Program-made: the position numbers and the translations under genes
Notes under the pieces: model-generated
The model's database searches: none
Told to the model about the DNA's origin: nothing
Seen by the model: the letters and a program-made list of their open reading frames with translations, nothing else
Source of the DNA: Myxococcota bacterium
GTDB lineage: Bacteria; Myxococcota; Polyangia; GCA-2747355; JAKLHH01
Assembly: GCA_022710245.1 (NCBI GenBank)
Contig: JAKLHH010000144.1
Span: forward strand, 1-10,881
DNA length: 10,881 nucleotides
Direction of reading: 5' to 3'
In this document: in pieces, positions 7,618 to 10,881 of the stretch
Layout of the letters: each line of letters opens with the position of its first letter
How positions within the stretch are numbered: position 1 is the stretch's first letter

Positions 7618-7665
7618 CCCCGACCTGGAGGTCCGCGCGCGAGGAACGGTGATCTGACGGTCGGC

Positions 7666-8139
7666 CTACGGGCCGCCCGGCTGGTCCTTGAACATCTGCT
7701 TCGCGCGCTCCTGCATCTCCTGCGGGGAGACGTCCTCGACGTGCGTGGCGAACGACCAGCTGTGGCCGAAGGGGTCCACCACCGTGGCGTAGCGGTCGCC
7801 CCAGAACATCGTCTGCGGCTCCATGCGGACGGTGGCGCCCGCGCCGACGGCGCGCTTGAAGGCCTGATCCGCGTCGGCGCAGTAGATGTGCAGGTTGGTG
7901 GTGGTGGCCCCCAGCGCCTGCGGCGGCTTCAGGTCGCTCTGCGGGAACGGGTCGGACAGCATGATGATGCTGTCGCCGATGCGCACCTCGGCGTGCATGA
8001 TCTTGCCGTCGGGCGTCGGCATCCGGTAGAGCTCCTCGGCGCCGAGCGCCTGCTTGTAGAAGTCCAGGGCCCGCGCCGCGCCCTCGACGACGATGCTCGG
8101 GGTGACGGTGTGGTAGCCCTGCGGGATCGGCTTTGCCAT
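7666..8139 (-). CDS. VOC superfamily (PhnB/glyoxalase-like) protein
   Basis: The 157-residue protein belongs to the vicinal-oxygen-chelate fold, in the PhnB-like group. It has the two beta-alpha-beta-beta-beta halves: HTVTPSIVVEGAARALDFYKQALGAEE near the start, MHAEVRIGDSIIMLSD in the middle, and DRYATVVDPFGHSWSFATHVEDVSPQEM near the end. Many proteins with this exact ending are annotated as glyoxalase/bleomycin-resistance-like, but PhnB-like members often lack a proven substrate, so I name no reaction. ATG 8139 is preceded on the minus strand by a purine-rich GGAGAGGAGAGGA ribosome binding site. It is convergent with the glutaredoxin-like gene, with 48 bases between the two stops. Nothing in the sequence indicates its inducer or metal. 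Confidence 0.88.
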   Translation of the reverse strand: MAKPIPQGYHTVTPSIVVEGAARALDFYKQALGAEELYRMPTPDGKIMHAEVRIGDSIIMLSDPFPQSDLKPPQALGATTTNLHIYCADADQAFKRAVGAGATVRMEPQTMFWGDRYATVVDPFGHSWSFATHVEDVSPQEMQERAKQMFKDQPGGP

Positions 8140-8221
8140 GGCGTCCTCTCCTCTCCACGGCCTGGCGTGCGGCCGGGCCGGTTGCTGATCAAGAGAGTAA
8201 GCGTAGCGCGCGATCCGCGGA

Positions 8222-8240
8222 GCGCCGGTCGGATCCTCGC
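8222..8240. repeat. 19-bp exact direct repeat (second copy 9194-9212)
   Basis: GCGCCGGTCGGATCCTCGC occurs at 8222-8240 in the gene-poor region and again at 9194-9212 inside the metallopeptidase gene, where its complement encodes REDPTGA. Similarity does not extend far beyond the 19 bases. Confidence 0.6.
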
Positions 8241-8250
8241 TGTCCAGCGG

Positions 8251-8295
8251 GCGGGGGCCGCGACGGACGCGGGGGCCGCGACGGACGCGGGGGCC
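8251..8295. repeat. 18-bp tandem repeat, 2.5 copies
   Basis: The unit GCGGGGGCCGCGACGGAC is present exactly at 8251-8268 and 8269-8286, followed by its first nine bases (8287-8295). It lies between the VOC gene start and the hydrolase remnant. Exact copies suggest recent slippage. Confidence 0.9.
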
Positions 8296-8345
8296 TCCTG
8301 CAGCAGCCGCGCCTCGTCGCCGGGCGCACGCCGAGCTCGCGGGCG

Positions 8346-8489
8346 ATCTGGGTTCTCGACGTGGCCGCGGAGCGTCTCGCCGCCCGGCGCGTGCTGCACC
8401 GCGAGGAGCGGCGGGTCGGCGTGAGCCGCCTCGGCGAGCCGGGCGAGGCCGGGGAGGTCGTTGAAGAACGTGTAGCTGTTGCCAACGAG
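8346..8489 (-). pseudogene. Remnant of an SGNH-type hydrolase gene
   Basis: The minus strand reads LVGNSYTFFNDLPGLARLAE and then continues to GGETLRGHVENPD, which resembles block I of SGNH/GDSL-like hydrolases (GNSYT...NDLP) and the following GGxTLxxH segment. The rest of the domain is missing in this frame. A neighbouring frame then reads QIARELG, and LLQE recalls the VVLQE segment, so frameshifts may have split it. Upstream, the frame hits TGA without an ATG, GTG or TTG start. It is therefore a decayed 5' fragment, not a working gene. The family call rests on motif memory only. Confidence 0.5.
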
Positions 8490-8582
8490 GCTACCCCGGA
8501 ACGGCGGGGCAGGTCGACCGCGGCGCGGCTCACGTCGCGCGGGTCAGGCCCGTGGTACGCTCGCTCGAACGAGAGGTGACGG

Positions 8583-9059
8583 ATGCCGAGAGGGTCTCCC
8601 GCGGCGAAGCACGTGGTGGTGGCGTTCGCGCTGCTCACCCTGCTGCCCGCCACCGCCCGGGCCGAGCACGCCGACCAGGAGCTCGGCCGCTTCGTCATCA
8701 CGAGCTGGGTGCTCGCTGGAGGCGGCCTCGCGGCCCTCACCTACGGGGTGGTGAACGGGGTCTTCATCGCGCGCGGTCCCAGCGCTCACTACTCGAGGCC
8801 GCTCGTGGCGGCGCTCTCGCTGCTCGACGCGGCGGTCCTGATCGCCGCCGGCGGGATCGCGATCGCGTACGGGGACGAGCCCGGCAACGACGGCCTCGAG
8901 GGGATCGGTGTCCTTGGCGTGGTGGTCGGCGTCGTCACCGCGGCGATCTCGACGGGGACGTGGGTCCGCTACGCCCAGGGCCTCCGCCTGCGCGCAGCCG
9001 CGATCCGTGACGCCGGCGGGAAGAGCTCCTTCGCGCTCGGCGTCAGCTTCACCTTCTAG
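8583..9059 (+). CDS. Small three-helix membrane protein of unknown function
   Basis: I do not recognise this 158-residue protein. It starts with a signal peptide (hydrophobic core VVVAFALLTLLPA, likely cleavage after ATARA, residue 27), followed by an acidic stretch and three hydrophobic Gly/Ala-rich segments (about 39-63, 74-97, 106-126), and ends ALGVSFTF. The C-terminal Phe and alternating pattern recall outer-membrane barrel ends, but the three long segments look helical, so inner-membrane location is likelier. ATG 8583 has GAGAGG at 8571-8576 six bases upstream; a TACGCT about 24 bases upstream may be a -10 box. Its last 11 bases overlap, tail to tail, the end of the metallopeptidase gene on the other strand. 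Third-position GC is high throughout, so I take it as a real gene. Confidence 0.75.
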   Translation: MPRGSPAAKHVVVAFALLTLLPATARAEHADQELGRFVITSWVLAGGGLAALTYGVVNGVFIARGPSAHYSRPLVAALSLLDAAVLIAAGGIAIAYGDEPGNDGLEGIGVLGVVVGVVTAAISTGTWVRYAQGLRLRAAAIRDAGGKSSFALGVSFTF

Positions 9060-10458
9060 TCCCACCAGCGGCTGGCACGGCCCGGAGGTCCGGGTCGAAG
9101 CCGCCGCCGTCGTGGAGCGAGAGCGCGAAGCTTCGCCACTGGCGCTCGAGCGCGTCGAGGGAGGGCGACCGCGTGACGCGCAGGAGCGTCGCCGCGCCGG
9201 TCGGATCCTCGCGGTGAGCCGCGAGCAGCGCGCGGTAGAACGTGCGCAGCAGCCCTCGCTCCTGCAGGTAGTAGCAGAGCAGCTGCGCCTGCCCGTCGCC
9301 GGAGGGCGTGCGCTGGAGCTGCTCGGCGCCGAGAGCGAGCAGCGCAGCGAGCGAGGGGAGCTTGCCCGCGCGGAGCTGCTGCTGCACTCCGCTGAGGCGC
9401 CAGTTGGGGTAGCCGTGCAGGTGATCGTCGCGGTCGCCGCTCGCCTCGTAGAGGCTGCTCAGCCCCTCGTCGAGCCAGGCGGGCACGCCGGGCAGCTCCG
9501 TCTGCAGGAAGGCGTGGACCAGCTCGTGCACCACCGTGCCGCGGCCCAGCGAGAGGTCGAGCACCGCGGCCCGGCGCCCGCTCGTGTAGAAGCCGAACCC
9601 GGGCGGTGCCGCGACGCCGAACCAGCGCTGGCTGTGCCGACGATAGCTGGCGTGGTCGCGCAGGAGCCAGAGCTCGGTCGGCGCCAGATCGCGAGCGAAG
9701 AGCCCGGCGCGGAGCCGCGCCGTGGCCCAGCGCACGGTGGCCCTGGCCAGGCGCTGGAGCCTCGGCGTGGGGTCGTCGCTGATCAGCACGAACGGCGGCT
9801 CGGCGACGAGCGTGAGCTCGCGCGGGAGGCGCTGCCTCTGGCTCGCCAGGAGGCGGAGGAGCTCGGCGCCCGGCGCGCGGCCGCTCGCGGGCGGAGCCGG
9901 CGGCTGCTCGACGACGACTCGCCGCGCGAGCCAGCGCTCGAGGAAGGCGGCGACGGGGACGCGCTGGTCGGCCCCGTCGGGCCGCGCCGGGTCGTGGGTG
10001 CGGACGCTGGCCGTCGCCGCGTCGTAGCCGAAGACCAGCCGGAAGCGCTCCACCTCCAGCTCGCGCTCGCGGTGTCGCATGCAGACGATGGACGGTCGCT
10101 GCGCGGCGAGGTCGGCGTGGAGCGCGCGGAAGGCCGCCTCGCGCTGCGCGGCGGCGCCGAGGGGGGCCTCGACGACGCGGCTCCTCACGCCGAGGTCGGT
10201 GAGGAGGCGGTGGAGCGCGAGCGCGTTGCAGGCGGAGGATGGATCGCCGGCGGGCCGCGTGAGCCGGAAGAGGTCCTCCTGACCGAGCGCCCAGCCGGCG
10301 CGGCCCAGCACCATCTCGGCGCAGGCCTGGCCGCCGAGGCCGGGGAGCTGCACCACGTGCTCGAGGCCGTCGACGACCGCGTCGCCCAGCCTCGGAGGCG
10401 AGGGTCGGCATGAGGCGAGCGCCAGCGAGAGGGCAGCGAGGCAGGTCCGACCGATCAT
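9049..10458 (-). CDS. Lipoprotein fusing a degenerate C39-like domain to an HExxH metallopeptidase
   Basis: The 469-residue product (from ATG 10458) begins with a signal peptide and lipobox (LALASC). Numbering from TTG 10464, two residues longer, residues about 36-185 resemble the C39 papain-like fold: GGQACAEMVLGRAGW (44-58), RPSIVCMRH (123-131) and FRLVFGYD...THDP (141-159). The residue expected to be the catalytic Cys (CGEAC in relatives) aligns with Gly44, and the catalytic His with an Arg or Phe at 140-141, so this half is probably inactive. Residues about 215-450 are a gluzincin-type metallopeptidase: HELVH (313-317) with the third zinc ligand E333 in LDEGLSSLYE. The metallopeptidase half should be active outside the cytoplasm. 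The gene lies 17 bases after the EF-hand protein gene, likely one operon. No good ribosome binding site precedes either start. Substrate unknown. Confidence 0.82.
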   Translation of the reverse strand: MIGRTCLAALSLALASCRPSPPRLGDAVVDGLEHVVQLPGLGGQACAEMVLGRAGWALGQEDLFRLTRPAGDPSSACNALALHRLLTDLGVRSRVVEAPLGAAAQREAAFRALHADLAAQRPSIVCMRHRERELEVERFRLVFGYDAATASVRTHDPARPDGADQRVPVAAFLERWLARRVVVEQPPAPPASGRAPGAELLRLLASQRQRLPRELTLVAEPPFVLISDDPTPRLQRLARATVRWATARLRAGLFARDLAPTELWLLRDHASYRRHSQRWFGVAAPPGFGFYTSGRRAAVLDLSLGRGTVVHELVHAFLQTELPGVPAWLDEGLSSLYEASGDRDDHLHGYPNWRLSGVQQQLRAGKLPSLAALLALGAEQLQRTPSGDGQAQLLCYYLQERGLLRTFYRALLAAHREDPTGAATLLRVTRSPSLDALERQWRSFALSLHDGGGFDPDLRAVPAAGGTRR

Positions 10459-10475
10459 CAGCAAGGTGGCGAGCG

Positions 10476-10881
10476 CTAGGGCGTGATGACCGCCGCCGCA
10501 GCCTCGAAGCCGACGCCCACCGAGAGCTCGTTCACGCCGTCGCCGTCGACGTCCACATCTCCGGCGAGGAAGAGCTTGATCAGCGGGTTCGTCGCGACCT
10601 CGCTGGCGGTGATGCTGCCGTCCTTGTTGACGTCGAAGAGCGTCTTGATCTGGTCCTTGCTGGACTGGGTGACGCCGGGGTCCTTCAGCGTGGCGTCGAG
10701 CAGGACCGCGACCCCGGGGATCAGCTTGCCATCCACGTCGGCCTTGGGGATCGCGCCGGCGAGGACTCCGTTCGTGATCCCCGTCGCGCCGAGAGTCCCC
10801 TTGAGCTGCACCGACTTCAGGGTGAGATCGCTCGCGCCGCTGAGCGGCAGCGTGAGCTGCAGCGTCGCCGCCGAGAGGGAG
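10476..10881 (-). CDS. EF-hand-containing protein, 3' part only
   Basis: This is the C-terminal part of a longer gene that enters from the right edge; the frame is open to base 10881, giving at least 134 residues. The internal GTG at 10811 is not the start, because the coding frame continues upstream as LTLPLSGASDLTLKSVQLKG. It has a clear EF-hand calcium loop, DVNKDGSITASE (about 10599-10634), and a second acidic DVDVDGDG stretch near the end. Before these comes a beta-rich segment with GITNGVLAGAIP and KLIPGV. Proteins of this type are common as secreted or surface proteins of myxobacteria, usually unassigned. The stop lies 17 bases before the peptidase start, so they are likely cotranscribed. 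N-terminus, signal peptide and full role lie outside the window. Confidence 0.8.
   Translation of the reverse strand, partial: SLSAATLQLTLPLSGASDLTLKSVQLKGTLGATGITNGVLAGAIPKADVDGKLIPGVAVLLDATLKDPGVTQSSKDQIKTLFDVNKDGSITASEVATNPLIKLFLAGDVDVDGDGVNELSVGVGFEAAAAVITP

Larger units (their letters stand above)
8140..8582. other. Gene-poor region of about 440 bp
   Basis: No convincing complete gene lies here. The open frames present on both strands (for example 8133-8579 + and 8189-8740 -) are low-complexity Arg/Ala/Pro translations. It holds the ribosome binding site of the VOC gene, an 18-bp tandem repeat, a hydrolase gene remnant, and the leader of the next gene (GAGAGG at 8571-8576). Confidence 0.6.

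Noticed and set aside
7622..7633. GACCTGGAGGTC palindrome between convergent stops as a terminator
   Set aside because: The two-base loop cannot fold well and there is no T-tract.
8251..8295. Tandem repeat as a CRISPR array
   Set aside because: Units are directly adjacent with no spacers and only 18 bases long.
8133..8579. 148-residue + strand frame in the gene-poor region
   Set aside because: It starts inside the VOC gene, crosses the tandem repeat and reads as low complexity.
8908..10413. 501-residue open frame on the + strand
   Set aside because: Antisense to the lipobox/HExxH protein and lacks any domain pattern.

Overview
This is a very GC-rich, gene-dense chromosomal stretch. It looks like a deltaproteobacterium of the Myxococcota type. 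The basis is the extreme G/C preference at codon third positions, a lipoprotein with the Cys-rich ETDVDCGG module common in myxobacterial surface proteins, a sigma-54-type promoter, an EF-hand surface-type protein and a c-di-GMP gene pair. Placement is inference from gene content, and no rRNA or tRNA is present to fix it.

Region 1 (1-1680, + strand) is a tight two-gene unit. coaB (phosphopantothenoylcysteine synthetase, coenzyme A synthesis) overlaps by ATGA a family-4 uracil-DNA glycosylase with an iron-sulfur cluster and a long Pro-rich N-terminal extension. Region 2 (1680-5130) carries c-di-GMP functions around a secreted protein: a small PilZ receptor gene behind a near-consensus -24/-12 promoter, a Cys-rich lipoprotein ending in an IPT/TIG-like domain, and, convergent to it, a GAF-GGDEF diguanylate cyclase. 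The cyclase's membrane-anchor N-terminus lies in another frame, so the gene appears frameshifted near 4961.

Region 3 (5130-7255, + strand) is a housekeeping operon of hisS and a deoxynucleoside kinase, closed by a perfect 15-bp-stem terminator. Between it and the next gene is an unusual 21-bp hairpin whose two imperfections are G:U pairs only in + strand RNA. Region 4 (7290-8582) has a small glutaredoxin-like gene, a convergent VOC/PhnB-like gene, and a gene-poor stretch of about 440 bp. That stretch holds an 18-bp tandem repeat and a decayed fragment of an SGNH-type hydrolase gene on the minus strand.

Region 5 (8583-10881) has a small three-helix membrane protein gene that overlaps tail-to-tail with a minus-strand lipoprotein gene. 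The lipoprotein joins a C39-like papain-fold domain, apparently without its catalytic residues, to an HExxH metallopeptidase domain. Upstream in the same operon is the 3' part of an EF-hand calcium-binding protein gene that runs off the window.

No complete unknown defence or mobile system was found. The best leads are the frameshifted cyclase, the sigma-54-controlled PilZ gene, the + strand hairpin, and the dead-C39/metallopeptidase fusion paired with an EF-hand protein.
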